64,000 bases of DNA, from positions 248,001-312,000 of the forward strand of contig NZ_FQWW01000007.1 of assembly GCF_900129795.1 (NCBI RefSeq), read 5' to 3'. Of this stretch, positions 26,995-36,699 are shown piece after piece. Within the stretch, counting starts at the first letter, position 1; every line of letters begins with the position of its first letter. Made by a program: the position numbers and the translations under genes. This DNA is from Flavobacterium sp. CF108 (GTDB lineage: Bacteria > Bacteroidota > Bacteroidia > Flavobacteriales > Flavobacteriaceae). The notes beneath the pieces are model-generated. The model saw nothing but the letters and a program-made list of their open reading frames with translations. It made no database searches and was not told where the DNA came from.

Positions 26995-29900
26995 TTATTC
27001 TGTTTTGTGAGGTTTGACTACGCTTATAAGACGATCAATAATCAGATACATGCTTGGTACCACAAAAAGGGTCAGTACCATTGAGCTGCTAAGCCCTCCG
27101 ATGATTACCCACGCCATTCCATTTTTGATTTCAGAACCCGATCCGCTGGCAATGGCAATAGGGAGCATCCCAAGAATCATCGCCAGGGTGGTCATAAGAA
27201 TAGGACGGAGCCTTTCTTTTCCGGCCTCCAGTAGCGCCTCATGAACGGTATGACCTTCGCTTCGTAGATGGTTAGTAAAATCTACGATCAGGATCGCATT
27301 TTTAGATACCAGTCCCAGGAGCATGATCATTCCAATGATGGTAAAGATGTTCAGGGTCTCCATGGTCAGTGCCAGGGCAAGAAGCGCCCCTACTAATGCA
27401 ACTGGTATGGAGAAGAGCACAACAAAAGGATACACGGCATTTTCATAAAGTGCTACCATGATCAGGTATACCAGAATGATGGCGGTAAGCAGTGCCAGAC
27501 CAAGGCTTCCAAAGGCCTCTCCCTGGTTTTTGGCATCACCCAGATATTGTATGGTGATCCCTGCAGGGGCTTTAATAGAGGCTGTTTTATCCTTTATTTC
27601 ACTAGTTACGGTTCCAGTGGGGCGTCCGGCAACATTGGCCTGTACGGTAATGGAGTTCAGACGGTCGATACGCTGTAATGTGGTCTCTCCAAGGGTTTCT
27701 CCAACAGTGGCAAATTGCCCCAGCAGTATCGTTTCTCCATGGTCGTTGACAAGGGGCATATTACGCAGACTACTGATATCGGAGCGATTGGACTCATCCA
27801 GGCTTACACGAATATCGTATTCATTACCATTTTGGCGAAAAAGACTTTGGTCATTACCGCTAAAGGCATTTTGCAGGACAAGGCCCACTTGTGAGCTGTT
27901 AAGTCCTAAAAGGCTCATTTTTTCCCTGTCTAGTTTGATGTCTACCTCGGGTTTTGGGTCTTTTACCGAGAGTTTGACAAACTGGGTTCCGGGTACTTCT
28001 GTTACTGCTTTGCGATATTGTTCGGCAATCTTTCGCACTTCTTTAATATCCGTGCCTTTGATGGCAATCTGCACTGGGGCACTGTTGACATTACCGGTTA
28101 TGGAAATGGCAGAGGCTGTTATTTTTACTCCCGGGAGTACCCGGCTGAGTTTTTGTTGCATGGCGATACCGAAATCCTCGGAGGAAATCGAACGTTGTTT
28201 TTTATCGACCAGGGTTGTGGTTATCTCGGCAAGATTGGCATTAGAGGCTGCCCCTGAAACACTACCGCTTACAAATCCGATACTGGAAAAAGCTTGTTTT
28301 ACCTCAGGCTGCGCCAAGAGAATGGCTTCTGCTTTTTGGGTCATCATGTTGGTTTGGTAAATCGAAGCTGTGGGGTCAAGTTCAAGGTTGATCACCAGAT
28401 CGCCCTGATCTGTAGCCGGTATGAAGGCCCCGCCGATAAACCCGGCAGGTACCAAAGCGATACTGCCTATAATCAGAAGGATGGTACCTGAGAGCAGCCA
28501 TCTTTTTTTACCCAATACCCATTTTAGGGCTTTGCCGTATTCTTCTTTAAGACTTTCCAGAAAGTATTCAAAATTCATATTAATACTACCCCAGAGACTG
28601 TCATTATTAAGCTCTTCGACACGGCCGAAACGGCTGGCTAAAAGTGGTGTTATGGTAAAAGACACAAAAAGGCTCATAAGGGTGGAGATTACCACCACTA
28701 ACGAGAATTCCCTAAGTATGGATCCTATCATTCCACCGGCCAGAGAAAGGGGCAAAAATACCACTACGTCTACCAGTGTAATGGCCAGGGCAGTAAAGCC
28801 AATCTCATTACGGCCTTCAAGGGCAGCGGTTCGTTTGTCACTTCCCATCTCAAGATGGCGGTAGATATTCTCGAGCACCACTATGGAGTCATCCACAAGG
28901 ATTCCCACCACCAGGGACATGGCCATAAGGGTCATCATATTGAGAGAGAACCCTAGGAGATACATGGCAATAAAGGTTGGGATGATGGAGGCAGGGAGTG
29001 CCACTAGTATAAAAAGCGAGCTTCTAAGGCTGTGCAGAAAAGCGAGCATAACAATTCCAACAATAAAAACGGCGAGCATAAGATCGTGTATTACTGCGTC
29101 GGCTGAGCTCAGGGTATAGATGCTTTGATCAGAAGAAATAGTGAATTTCAGTTTTCGATCCTTATATTGGTTTTCAATGCCGGTAAGTGCTTTTTTAACC
29201 TCGCGGCTCACATCAACGGCATTGGCATCGGTTTGTTTTATGATCTGCACCCCAATGGAAGGTGTGCCGTTGATATGGTTTATAGCAGTGGTTTTTTTGG
29301 CAGCGTCTGTTACCTCGGCAATATCAGAGAGCAGTATGGTGCTGCCTTGTTTGGTGGTTGACACTGATATGCTGCGGAGCTGTTCAAGGGATTGCAGGTT
29401 GGCATCATAGCGTATGGATACCTGGCGTTTGGGCGTTTCGATATTTCCGGCAGGGAAGGAGAGGTTGGCGTTTTTTATGGCCTGGGTAATTTGCGAGAGC
29501 GAGAGTCCGTAGTACTGGAGCTTTTCCATATTGATATGCACTTGTATCTCGCGCTTGTCTCCTCCGATTATAATTACCTGTCCTACACCGGGTACATTTT
29601 GCAGGATGGGCCTTAGTTGGTTGTCAACAAATTCATATAGTTCACGCGGGGGCATACTAGCGGTTACTCCGGCTTTAATAACGGGAGTTTCCTCTAAATT
29701 GACTTTGTTGACCTGAGGTCTTTCCGATATGGCAGGAAGGTCATTAATAGCTTGGTCTGCTTTACGCTGCACGGCGCGTTCGGCCTGATTGATATCAGTT
29801 CCGCTTTTAAACTGCAGAGTGATCTGTGATACGCTTTCCTGTGAGGTAGAATTCATTTGATTGAGACCTTCCACTGCGGCGAAGGCATCCTCTAATTTTT

Positions 29901-30093
29901 TAGTCACTGAGGTCTGTACCTCAGAGGCAGATGCCCCGGGATAGATTGTACTGACCGATACGGTTGGGACTTCAATTTTAGGGAGCAGGTTATAGTTTAG
30001 GTTCAGATAGCATTGCAACCCGAAAAGCACCAGTACGGTGAAGATTACAATGAGCAGCAAAGGCCGTTTTATGGCAATTTCAGTTATAGACAT
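26995..30093 (-). CDS. RND efflux pump inner-membrane transporter
   Basis: A 1032-residue proton-driven exporter of the AcrB/MexB type. It has 12 membrane helices in the 1+5, 1+5 pattern with two large periplasmic loops. Typical features are the start ITEIAIKRPLLLIVIFTVLVL, the porter-domain YPGASASEVQTSVTKKLEDA, the TM4 acidic pair in MSLVVGILVDDSIVVLEN, and TM10 LLGLVSKNAILIVDF with its lysine. It forms a tripartite pump with the adaptor (5 bp upstream) and TolC-like protein. Probable substrates are drugs, bile-salt-like or aromatic compounds; which cannot be read from sequence. Confidence 0.95.
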   Translation of the reverse strand: MSITEIAIKRPLLLIVIFTVLVLFGLQCYLNLNYNLLPKIEVPTVSVSTIYPGASASEVQTSVTKKLEDAFAAVEGLNQMNSTSQESVSQITLQFKSGTDINQAERAVQRKADQAINDLPAISERPQVNKVNLEETPVIKAGVTASMPPRELYEFVDNQLRPILQNVPGVGQVIIIGGDKREIQVHINMEKLQYYGLSLSQITQAIKNANLSFPAGNIETPKRQVSIRYDANLQSLEQLRSISVSTTKQGSTILLSDIAEVTDAAKKTTAINHINGTPSIGVQIIKQTDANAVDVSREVKKALTGIENQYKDRKLKFTISSDQSIYTLSSADAVIHDLMLAVFIVGIVMLAFLHSLRSSLFILVALPASIIPTFIAMYLLGFSLNMMTLMAMSLVVGILVDDSIVVLENIYRHLEMGSDKRTAALEGRNEIGFTALAITLVDVVVFLPLSLAGGMIGSILREFSLVVVISTLMSLFVSFTITPLLASRFGRVEELNNDSLWGSINMNFEYFLESLKEEYGKALKWVLGKKRWLLSGTILLIIGSIALVPAGFIGGAFIPATDQGDLVINLELDPTASIYQTNMMTQKAEAILLAQPEVKQAFSSIGFVSGSVSGAASNANLAEITTTLVDKKQRSISSEDFGIAMQQKLSRVLPGVKITASAISITGNVNSAPVQIAIKGTDIKEVRKIAEQYRKAVTEVPGTQFVKLSVKDPKPEVDIKLDREKMSLLGLNSSQVGLVLQNAFSGNDQSLFRQNGNEYDIRVSLDESNRSDISSLRNMPLVNDHGETILLGQFATVGETLGETTLQRIDRLNSITVQANVAGRPTGTVTSEIKDKTASIKAPAGITIQYLGDAKNQGEAFGSLGLALLTAIILVYLIMVALYENAVYPFVVLFSIPVALVGALLALALTMETLNIFTIIGMIMLLGLVSKNAILIVDFTNHLRSEGHTVHEALLEAGKERLRPILMTTLAMILGMLPIAIASGSGSEIKNGMAWVIIGGLSSSMVLTLFVVPSMYLIIDRLISVVKPHKTE

Positions 30094-30098
30094 AATTT

Positions 30099-31160
30099 TT
30101 AATTATTTGATAGGATCACTGGTGTTCTGTTTTGTAGATTGATCTGACCTGAGGTGACTACCTTTTGTCCGGGACTTAAACCTTCAAGTACTGCAATGCG
30201 GCTATTGTATTGAGCTCCAACCTTGATGGGGCGCAAAATTGCCCTGCCTTGTTCGATGATATACACCGAGGCATCACTGGTAGATTCCAGAAGCGCTTCA
30301 CGGGGTATCAGCAGGGCCGTTTGAGGCTTATTATTAGAGAAATTTATTTTTACAAAAGTACCCGATCTAAGAGGCGCCTCTTTATTATTCTCAGCGGTAA
30401 TCTCCACGGCATAGCTGTGCGCGGCATCGGCCTGCGGGTTGATATAGGATACTTTGCCCAGCCACTGTTTGTCTGGATACACCTCTGTTTGAAGTGTAGC
30501 GGTTTGTCCTTCTTTGATCTGGTATACTTCTGATTCGCTCAGGCTTACCGTTACTTTGATTCGCGATAGGTTTACAATAGTGGCTACCTGAGTTCCTGAG
30601 GTCACAAAAACACCTTCTTCTACAGGCCTTGCAGAAATTGTCCCGCTAATTGGGGCTTTTATGGTAGCATCTGAAATCTGGCGCTGGAGCTGTGAGGAGC
30701 GGTTGATGGCCTCGGTGTAATTCTGGCGTATTTCTTCCACTTTTTCCCTGGTGGCAGCATTTCCTTCAAGGAGTTCACTGTAGGTCTGCAGATCACGCTT
30801 GAGTTTGGCAGCACTGGATTGTGATTTTTGAAGATCCAACTGCAGGAGTCTTGTATCAATGCGCCCTAATAGCTGTCCCTGTTGTACTTGTGTTCCGAGC
30901 TCAAAATTTAGTTTTAGAACATTTCCGCTGGCTGTAGCCAGTGCTGTTGCTTGTTTATAGGGAGCGAGTTCTCCTGTTTTTAGAAGAGCACTCTGAAGGG
31001 TTTCTTGGACAACGGTCGCTACTGTAACAGGGATAGCAGTAGGGTTTGTAGCGATGGGGCTGTTGCGTTTATCGATAGTATTCTTGTTGGAAGCGAGCCT
31101 GAAAACGATCAGGACAATAAGTCCTAATACTACTAAGGCAATAATTGATTTTTTCTTCAT
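30099..31160 (-). CDS. RND efflux periplasmic adaptor (HlyD/AcrA-like)
   Basis: A 353-residue membrane-fusion protein. A single N-terminal membrane anchor (KKKSIIALVVLGLIVLIVF) is followed by the first lipoyl half (LNFELGTQVQQGQLLGRID), a helical hairpin (about 110-160), the second lipoyl half (DATIKAPISGTISARPVEEGVFVTSGTQV), beta-barrel and membrane-proximal domains. It has no lipobox. It is 5 bp from both partner genes in the pump operon. Confidence 0.93.
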   Translation of the reverse strand: MKKKSIIALVVLGLIVLIVFRLASNKNTIDKRNSPIATNPTAIPVTVATVVQETLQSALLKTGELAPYKQATALATASGNVLKLNFELGTQVQQGQLLGRIDTRLLQLDLQKSQSSAAKLKRDLQTYSELLEGNAATREKVEEIRQNYTEAINRSSQLQRQISDATIKAPISGTISARPVEEGVFVTSGTQVATIVNLSRIKVTVSLSESEVYQIKEGQTATLQTEVYPDKQWLGKVSYINPQADAAHSYAVEITAENNKEAPLRSGTFVKINFSNNKPQTALLIPREALLESTSDASVYIIEQGRAILRPIKVGAQYNSRIAVLEGLSPGQKVVTSGQINLQNRTPVILSNN

Positions 31161-31165
31161 GGTGT

Positions 31166-32485
31166 TTAAAGTGAATTGTAAAAATTTTGCAATGTACCGG
31201 CTGCTTTCTCAAGATCGATGCGTGCCAGATAATAGTTATAGAGGGAACTGAGATAGGTGAGTTGGGATTGCTTGAGTGCATTTTGAGTAGTGATCCAATC
31301 GGTGAGGTCTGTGGTTCCTTTTTGGAACTGTAGGTCTGTTACCCCCAGAACCGATTGGGCAAGGGTGACATTACGCTGATCATTCTCGACATTGACCTGT
31401 GCTTGCTGGAGTTTTGTTTGGGCATTATTGAATTCCATTTTATACTGGTCATGAACGAGTTTTAGGTTTTCTTCCGAGTTCAGGCGTTCGATATCCGCCT
31501 GACGGTATCGGGCGCTTCGTTTATAGAAATCCAGGGTCTGGATGGTAAGTTTAAGACCAACGGCTGAGAAAGGATTAAGCTCATTGTAGGATTGTTTAAG
31601 GTCATCTCCAAATCCCACAGCACCATAACGAGCATAGGCAGTAAGGGTAGGAAGCGCCTCGGCTCGGATGGTTTTTTGTTTTATTTCTTTGAGTCGAACA
31701 TCAAGTTCCGCCAGGCGGTAATCCGTGCGGGCAGGGGCTGAGAATTCGCCGTTATATTCCAAGGCCAGGTGTCCCGGGACAACAGTATCCACCTGAAGAG
31801 GTGTGCTTAGGGGATACCCCATTTCGAATTTTAATTCATTATGTGCCAGTTCGAGGTTGCTTTGGGCTACCCTTTTCTGAGAGAGGCTGTTGTTGTAATC
31901 CACCTGTATCTTATCGAGGTCTTTTTGCAGTGTTACTCCTTTGTTTACCCTGAGCCTTAGGATATCAATCTGTTTTTGATAGGTATCCAGATTGTATTGT
32001 ATGAGTTCAAGCTGCTGGCGGTAGATAAAGATATCGAGATAAGCAGTGGTGATATTATATATAATAGATTCGCGTGACTGCTGCGCATTAAGCTCAGCCT
32101 GCTCACGGTTGTATTTATTGGCTCTCAGACCTGTGAGCAGTGACTGGTTGTAGATGACCTGATCAAGCTGGGCGGTAGCATTGGTGCTGTATTGCTTGGA
32201 AAGACTCACTTTTAAGTCCTTATCGCCAAATATACCCGCTGGGATTATGGTCTGCTGGAGTTTAAGATTGTCATCGAGTGTTGAACTCAGGCTCACCCGT
32301 GGAAGATAGTCCGCTAGCGCTTCACGGGCTCTGGCATCGGCGGCAATTTTCTCGTTAGCATAAATGGTATTGTTGTGGTTGTGCTCAAGTCCATATTCGA
32401 TGGACTGTTTAAGATTCCAGGAATCCTGCGCTGACATATTCCAGCCAAGGAAAATCAGAAGGGCAGTATAGATAATTTTGCTCAT
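31166..32485 (-). CDS. TolC family outer-membrane efflux protein
   Basis: A 439-residue protein with signal peptide (cleavage near NMSAQ) and two long coiled-coil repeats of the outer-membrane factor family. The first starts WNLKQSIEYGLEHNHNN and the second near RLAELDVRLKEIKQKTIRAEALPTLTAYARYG, each followed by long helices. First gene of the TolC/adaptor/RND operon. A minus-strand TATCTTTG (32708-32715) upstream fits the -7 consensus but lacks a clear -33 partner. Confidence 0.92.
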   Translation of the reverse strand: MSKIIYTALLIFLGWNMSAQDSWNLKQSIEYGLEHNHNNTIYANEKIAADARAREALADYLPRVSLSSTLDDNLKLQQTIIPAGIFGDKDLKVSLSKQYSTNATAQLDQVIYNQSLLTGLRANKYNREQAELNAQQSRESIIYNITTAYLDIFIYRQQLELIQYNLDTYQKQIDILRLRVNKGVTLQKDLDKIQVDYNNSLSQKRVAQSNLELAHNELKFEMGYPLSTPLQVDTVVPGHLALEYNGEFSAPARTDYRLAELDVRLKEIKQKTIRAEALPTLTAYARYGAVGFGDDLKQSYNELNPFSAVGLKLTIQTLDFYKRSARYRQADIERLNSEENLKLVHDQYKMEFNNAQTKLQQAQVNVENDQRNVTLAQSVLGVTDLQFQKGTTDLTDWITTQNALKQSQLTYLSSLYNYYLARIDLEKAAGTLQNFYNSL

Positions 32486-32835
32486 AAAAATAGTACTCTT
32501 GTCATTATGGCGACCAAAATACCTGTTTTAATAAGGCTTATTTGAGTTATTATACTAAATCCCCCTGTTCTTATACCAACTTGTTTGCCCGGCTGATATT
32601 AAAAAAGCAGGTTGTAAAAAAATATAAAATAAGGACAATTGAAAGTGAATTAAAGTTCCGGGTAAAAAAGGTTTTATTCCGGCAATGAGCTATTGTTTTT
32701 TTGATTACAAAGATACATTTGCAAACTGTGTAATAAAACCAGAGTGAAAACATATGGCTGGTTTTATGAAATCTAAATTTTATTTTGGAGGAATAGTTAG
32801 GTCTAAAATTTTAATAATCATTAATTAGTGATTTT

Positions 32836-33068
32836 TTAGAGAGTAATGTTTTGGATGCTTTTAATAAAAGCTCCTGTATTGTTTATTTTGTCTTTTATAC
32901 AGGTGTCGTATTGTGCTAATTGAAATTGCTCCAGCATATCTTTTTTTAGATATTTAATTATTGATTCAATACTGTGGGTATTATTTTCGCCGTGTCTTTT
33001 AAGTTCACGCTGTTTGCTTTCTAAAAAAGCTAAAGTCTTTTTAATCTCTCAATTGAACAACTTTCCAT
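32836..33068 (-). pseudogene. Frameshifted small gene remnant downstream of HxlR
   Basis: From an ATG at 33068 the minus strand reads MESCSIERLKRL and stops. A shift of one base continues an open, protein-like frame for about 68 codons (TLAFLESKQRELKRHGENN ... INNTGAFIKSIQNITL) to a stop at 32836. The second frame has no start of its own near its beginning. It directly follows the HxlR gene by 12 bp. This looks like an intact helical protein broken by one base, by decay or a sequencing error. Family not recognised. Confidence 0.4.
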
Positions 33069-33080
33069 AACATTGTATTT

Positions 33081-33491
33081 TTATTTTGTCTCTAAAGATT
33101 TCCTTCCTCTTTCTTCCTGTATTTTTTTGCGGTGTTCAATTCCAAAATCTCTTAAAGACAAAATTACAGGTTTTACTGACATGCTGTAATCGGTAAGTTC
33201 ATATTGAATTCTTAACGAATCTTCTGTGTAAATTTTTCTGTTAACAAATCCGTTGAGTTCCATTTCTTTAAGTTCGTGAGACAATACCTTTGCTGTTATT
33301 TTCGAAACTTCTTTTTGAATTTCGCCAAATCTTTTATTTCCCTGCATAAGTGCTATTGTTATGGGAATCCTCCATTTACCACTTATTATATACATGGCAT
33401 CCATGACAGGAAGTACCTCCAATTTGCATTGCATGACTGATGATTTATCGTGCCTTTTATCTGGCATGTTTTGGTCTTTAATAGCTTCCAT
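33081..33491 (-). CDS. HxlR family winged-helix regulator
   Basis: A 136-residue regulator. The conserved core runs from CKLEVLPVMDAMYIISGKWRIPITIALMQGNKRFGEIQKEV through ITAKVLSHELKEMELNGFVNRKIY to VKPVILSLRDFG, the complete HxlR domain. Such regulators respond to electrophiles, quinones or drugs. It lies 600 bp upstream of the TolC/RND operon on the same strand and could control it (inference). The 500 bp upstream (33492-33993) is AT-rich with no gene or signal I can identify. Confidence 0.92.
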   Translation of the reverse strand: MEAIKDQNMPDKRHDKSSVMQCKLEVLPVMDAMYIISGKWRIPITIALMQGNKRFGEIQKEVSKITAKVLSHELKEMELNGFVNRKIYTEDSLRIQYELTDYSMSVKPVILSLRDFGIEHRKKIQEERGRKSLETK

Positions 33492-33993
33492 GAGTCTGAT
33501 CTGAAGGTTTAGTTAGTTAAAGTAATCGTTGCTTTCAGGTTATATGTTAATTTATTTGGAGTAAAAATTTTATACTTTATGTCTTACGATCAGCGTATGT
33601 TTTAAATAAAAATTTTTCTGAGCATTTAATTTTAAGAATGAAGCAAAGGCCACAGTAAATGTGAAATTTTTCCATTAAATAGTTTTAAGTCAGGAATTTA
33701 TGCAACTATTTTTTTGAATTTGATAAGTCAAACTTATTATATACCGCTTTTGCTATTTTGTTTATTATACAAATCCTGCTGTTTATTATACAAACAAGGT
33801 TTATTAACAGCTTAAATGATTTTTATCAGACTGCTTTCTTCTTTAACTTTCTTAAAATAACAGTTACCTCTACGATAGTAATGTTTTTCATAAAACAATA
33901 TGTCATAAAATTGCTGGAGCAACATGGTATTTAGGTATTGATTATCATTGATTTATCCTGATTTTCAGACATACTCAAAGTGCTGATATAAAA

Positions 33994-34488
33994 TTGGAGT
34001 TCGTGAGAGTGCAAAGCGTGAAATCTTATGCTGTTATTGATACTGCGCCGGAAAAGGCCTTTGATATTGTATTTATGTCTGACCACCTGAGCGTTTTTAA
34101 TAACATTGGGTATGTCGGGGCTTTCTTTTATGTATTGCCCAACATCCATTTTTTCAGACCAGGTTATCAGCACAGGATCTATTTTGAAGATGGGGGTAAT
34201 GCAGTTAGAAAACTCAATACCTATCTTCCGGGAATATCTTTCTCAGCAATGATTTATGATTTTAGTTCCTGGCGGTACAGAGGTCTGGGCTGTATTGATT
34301 ACTTTTATTTTGTTAGTGAAGATTTGGAAAAGAAGGGATACGGCATTATAGAGTTTGAGTATCGTTTCCAATTTCGCTCTACAGTATGGGCATTTATGTT
34401 TTATATTTTTGGCAGAAGGATTGTGCAAAAACGCATGGATACTGTATTGTCTATTATAGTTCAGGATGTTTCAGCTGCGTGCTTATAA
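33994..34488 (+). CDS. SRPBCC-like hypothetical protein
   Basis: The frame is open from 33952 but contains no ATG near its start; TTG at 33994 (or GTG a few codons on) must serve. The beginning VKSYAVIDTAPEKAFDIVF resembles the first strand and helix of START/SRPBCC lipid-binding domains. The end FEYRFQFRSTVWAFMFYIFGRRIVQKRMDTVLSIIVQ resembles their C-terminal helix. The match is by eye only. It stands alone, with a bidirectional terminator downstream, near the probable left border of the mobile element. Confidence 0.5.
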   Translation: MEFVRVQSVKSYAVIDTAPEKAFDIVFMSDHLSVFNNIGYVGAFFYVLPNIHFFRPGYQHRIYFEDGGNAVRKLNTYLPGISFSAMIYDFSSWRYRGLGCIDYFYFVSEDLEKKGYGIIEFEYRFQFRSTVWAFMFYIFGRRIVQKRMDTVLSIIVQDVSAACL

Positions 34489-34547
34489 GCAAGTGTTACT
34501 CCATTGCCGGGCAAGGCTCAAGTTCATGGAAGTGCCTGAATCCTACC

Positions 34548-34584
34548 AAGCGGAAAAACCGAAATTTCTTCGGTTTTTCCGCTT
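34548..34584. terminator. Bidirectional terminator at the left end of the mobile element genes
   Basis: A perfect 16-bp inverted repeat (34548-34563 and 34569-34584) with a 5-nt loop, ending in TTTT on the plus strand and preceded by A residues. It lies between the convergent SRPBCC-like gene and pcfJ, touching the pcfJ stop codon. Confidence 0.8.
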
Positions 34585-35892
34585 TTAGGCTTTTACAGCT
34601 TTCTGTTTTTTCATGCGGGATCGTATTTGATACAGGTTTTTTTTCATCAGGTTCAGAATGACTTTATGATGTTTTGAATAATTATTTTTCAGACCACGGC
34701 ACTGAGCTATCTCCATTTTGGAAAGGGAAACTTCTATGGTTTCAACAGGGGTATTGTCTATTCGTGCAGAGAACAGCAGGGAATCTTTCTTTTTAAAATA
34801 TTCGTTGGTAAATACGCAGTGTTTTAAACTATCTCCCTCTTGCATAAATTCGGTAACATTTTCCAATACCGAAATAGTAATCCCAGCCTCTGAAAAGCAA
34901 AGCCCGAAGAATTGTTTTTTTTCCTGGGCGTACAAAGTTTGCGCCTGCTGGATTTCAGCACGCATTTCCTTTAGGTATTTTTTTCTCTGCAATTCTCTTT
35001 TTCTCTGTACCAATTTATCATGCTCCTGATTTAAGTTCTCAGGGCAGACCAACAGGGCAGAGCCGGTGTCTTTTTTGAACCAGCGCAGAAGTTCGATGTA
35101 ATCTTCCCAAATCCCAAAATCCGAAACCGTATATTTATTTTTAAGGCATATCTTTACTGCCTGCCAATTTAGCCTAATATGCTGATCGTGGGAATGAAGG
35201 TAATAGCGGAGCCATGAAACCTGCCCCGTTTTTAGAAGGGTTTCGGATATGGGGTCTTTCAAAAGTGATGAAAGCACTACCTGAGGTGCTATGTTATAAA
35301 ATGCTCTTTTAAAACCATTTCTTTTTAAATCGGGAAGTACTTTTAAACGTGGATAGACCCTGTAGGGACTGATACGGTACTTAGGCGAGTTTTGAAAATC
35401 CTTTGGACGGATTTCAAGGGGCGAATAGTACTGCCACGCATCGTAAGCCTGCGAAAATACGTTTGTGCTGAGTGACATGGTTCGTACTTCGCCTTTTTGG
35501 CTGATCCAATGCTGCATTACCTCCTTATGATAATAGGAGGGCAGGCAGTTTTTCTTCATCTGTTTGGTCGAGCAGATAATGCGCACGACCTGAAAATCTG
35601 CTTGCACAGTCACCACTGCGCTGTATTCTATTTCCTTGAAATATACCTGATTGCATCCGTGCATTTTAAGCTTTCCTTTGCATTGGGTACATTTTGTAAA
35701 TTTCAGGGACTGTTTTTGGGATTCAGGTTTCCAAGCATGCCCGCAGTCCAGACAATGGATTTTTCCCCTAGAGAGCACTCCCCATTTGAGAAAAACAGAC
35801 TGCTCTGCCCAAGTGTGCATTTCAGGGGTTATGGGCGCAAGGGATGCGCTTAGCGAAACGATATGCTTTTCGGTGGTGGTATGTGGTTTCAT
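34585..35892 (-). CDS. pcfJ: PcfJ-like protein
   Basis: A 435-residue protein of the PcfJ family found on conjugative and mobilisable elements. A zinc-ribbon-like part lies near residues 45-80 (CLDCGHAW ... CTQCKGKL). The C-terminal PcfJ signature is EGDSLKHCVFTNEYFKKKDSLLFSARI followed by ECRGLKNN-like AQCRGLKNNYSKHH. The biochemical role is not established; the family is used as a marker of element backbone genes. Its start overlaps the stop of pcfK by 4 bp. Confidence 0.85.
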   Translation of the reverse strand: MKPHTTTEKHIVSLSASLAPITPEMHTWAEQSVFLKWGVLSRGKIHCLDCGHAWKPESQKQSLKFTKCTQCKGKLKMHGCNQVYFKEIEYSAVVTVQADFQVVRIICSTKQMKKNCLPSYYHKEVMQHWISQKGEVRTMSLSTNVFSQAYDAWQYYSPLEIRPKDFQNSPKYRISPYRVYPRLKVLPDLKRNGFKRAFYNIAPQVVLSSLLKDPISETLLKTGQVSWLRYYLHSHDQHIRLNWQAVKICLKNKYTVSDFGIWEDYIELLRWFKKDTGSALLVCPENLNQEHDKLVQRKRELQRKKYLKEMRAEIQQAQTLYAQEKKQFFGLCFSEAGITISVLENVTEFMQEGDSLKHCVFTNEYFKKKDSLLFSARIDNTPVETIEVSLSKMEIAQCRGLKNNYSKHHKVILNLMKKNLYQIRSRMKKQKAVKA

Positions 35893-36272
35893 AAGTCAAA
35901 GAGTGTCAGGGTGGTTTGTGCGGATTTTGGCTTTTGAATTACCGCAGTTTCCTGCGCAACAATCTGAGGGGCAGTTAAAGGAGCAGGAGTGAATAAATCA
36001 GCCTCTGCAGGCTGATTGACCACTACTTTACAATTGATGGGAGCATGCTCGGCAATAGTATCATCGGTATAATATTTGACCGCCATGTCAAAGATTTCCT
36101 GATTGTCAAAGGCGCATAATCCTGTTTTTTTAACCTCGCCGAAAATGTAATTGAAACAGCTCTCGATGTTTTTAGTTTCTTTGGTAAGGCTCTGAGCCAA
36201 GACTGTATCGCTCATCGCAGTTGAATGGAGATAATTCTCTATAGCGGTTTTAAAGTCGTCAGATGGTTTCAT
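35889..36272 (-). CDS. pcfK: PcfK-like protein
   Basis: The usual PcfK N-terminus is recognised in MKPSDDFKTAIENYLHSTAMSD, so I place the start at the ATG at 36272. A start at 36341 is also open but would overlap the upstream gene by 44 bp. Core features are NIESCFNYIFGEVKKTG and the DMAVKYYTDDTI ... INCKVVVN stretch. A Pro/Ala/Thr-rich tail ends in TLTLFDL. Pairing with PcfJ is standard on Bacteroidota elements; function unknown. Confidence 0.78.
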   Translation of the reverse strand: MKPSDDFKTAIENYLHSTAMSDTVLAQSLTKETKNIESCFNYIFGEVKKTGLCAFDNQEIFDMAVKYYTDDTIAEHAPINCKVVVNQPAEADLFTPAPLTAPQIVAQETAVIQKPKSAQTTLTLFDL

Positions 36273-36297
36273 AATGGGAAGTGTTTGATTAAAGAAA

Positions 36298-36657
36298 TTA
36301 TTCAAAGGCGTTTCTATAGATGTCATAGCAGTATTCTTCAAAGCAGAGCCAGCACAAAAAAGTGTAGTGGGGTAGTTTATATCGGTTGGCTACAGGCTCT
36401 CCAAATGCTTCTTCCAAGTCCTCCTTAATGGCTTCCAAATCTTCAAGGTGTTTGATATAAAAAACCTTGCAGTCGTTGTGATAGATAAATTCCCCTATCA
36501 TACCGCTGATACAGCCCCCTCTTTGCAGGTCTTCGAGGAAAGACTTCAGCTGTTCTTTTTTCTTTCCGTTATAGTCGTCCAAATGGCTCAAAATGATTTC
36601 GTTAAATATTTGGCTTACATCGTAGTCCGTATATTGGTTTTTTTCCAAGGCTTTCAT
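36298..36657 (-). CDS. Mobile-element hypothetical protein (DUF7222-like)
   Basis: A 119-residue acidic, soluble protein with the start MKALEKNQYTDYDVSQIFNEI. Features include FLEDLQRGGCISGMIGEFIYHNDC and an ending FLCWLCFEEYCYDIYRNAFE. I associate it with a small family found next to SSB and PcfK on Bacteroidota mobile elements; the family name is from memory and should be treated as tentative. It lies 42 bp after SSB and 25 bp before pcfK in the same operon. Confidence 0.65.
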   Translation of the reverse strand: MKALEKNQYTDYDVSQIFNEIILSHLDDYNGKKKEQLKSFLEDLQRGGCISGMIGEFIYHNDCKVFYIKHLEDLEAIKEDLEEAFGEPVANRYKLPHYTFLCWLCFEEYCYDIYRNAFE

Positions 36658-36699
36658 AATTTGATTTTTTGGCGTTTATATATACAATCCGAACCTCCC

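Noticed and set aside
27458..28360. 300-codon plus-strand frame inside the RND transporter gene
   Set aside because: It is antisense to a clear RND permease and its translation (arginine- and serine-rich, no domain) looks like a shadow frame.
32571..32753. 60-codon minus-strand frame upstream of TolC
   Set aside because: Low-complexity hydrophobic and Cys/Phe-rich peptide in an AT-rich promoter region, and it spans the candidate -7 element; no support as a gene.
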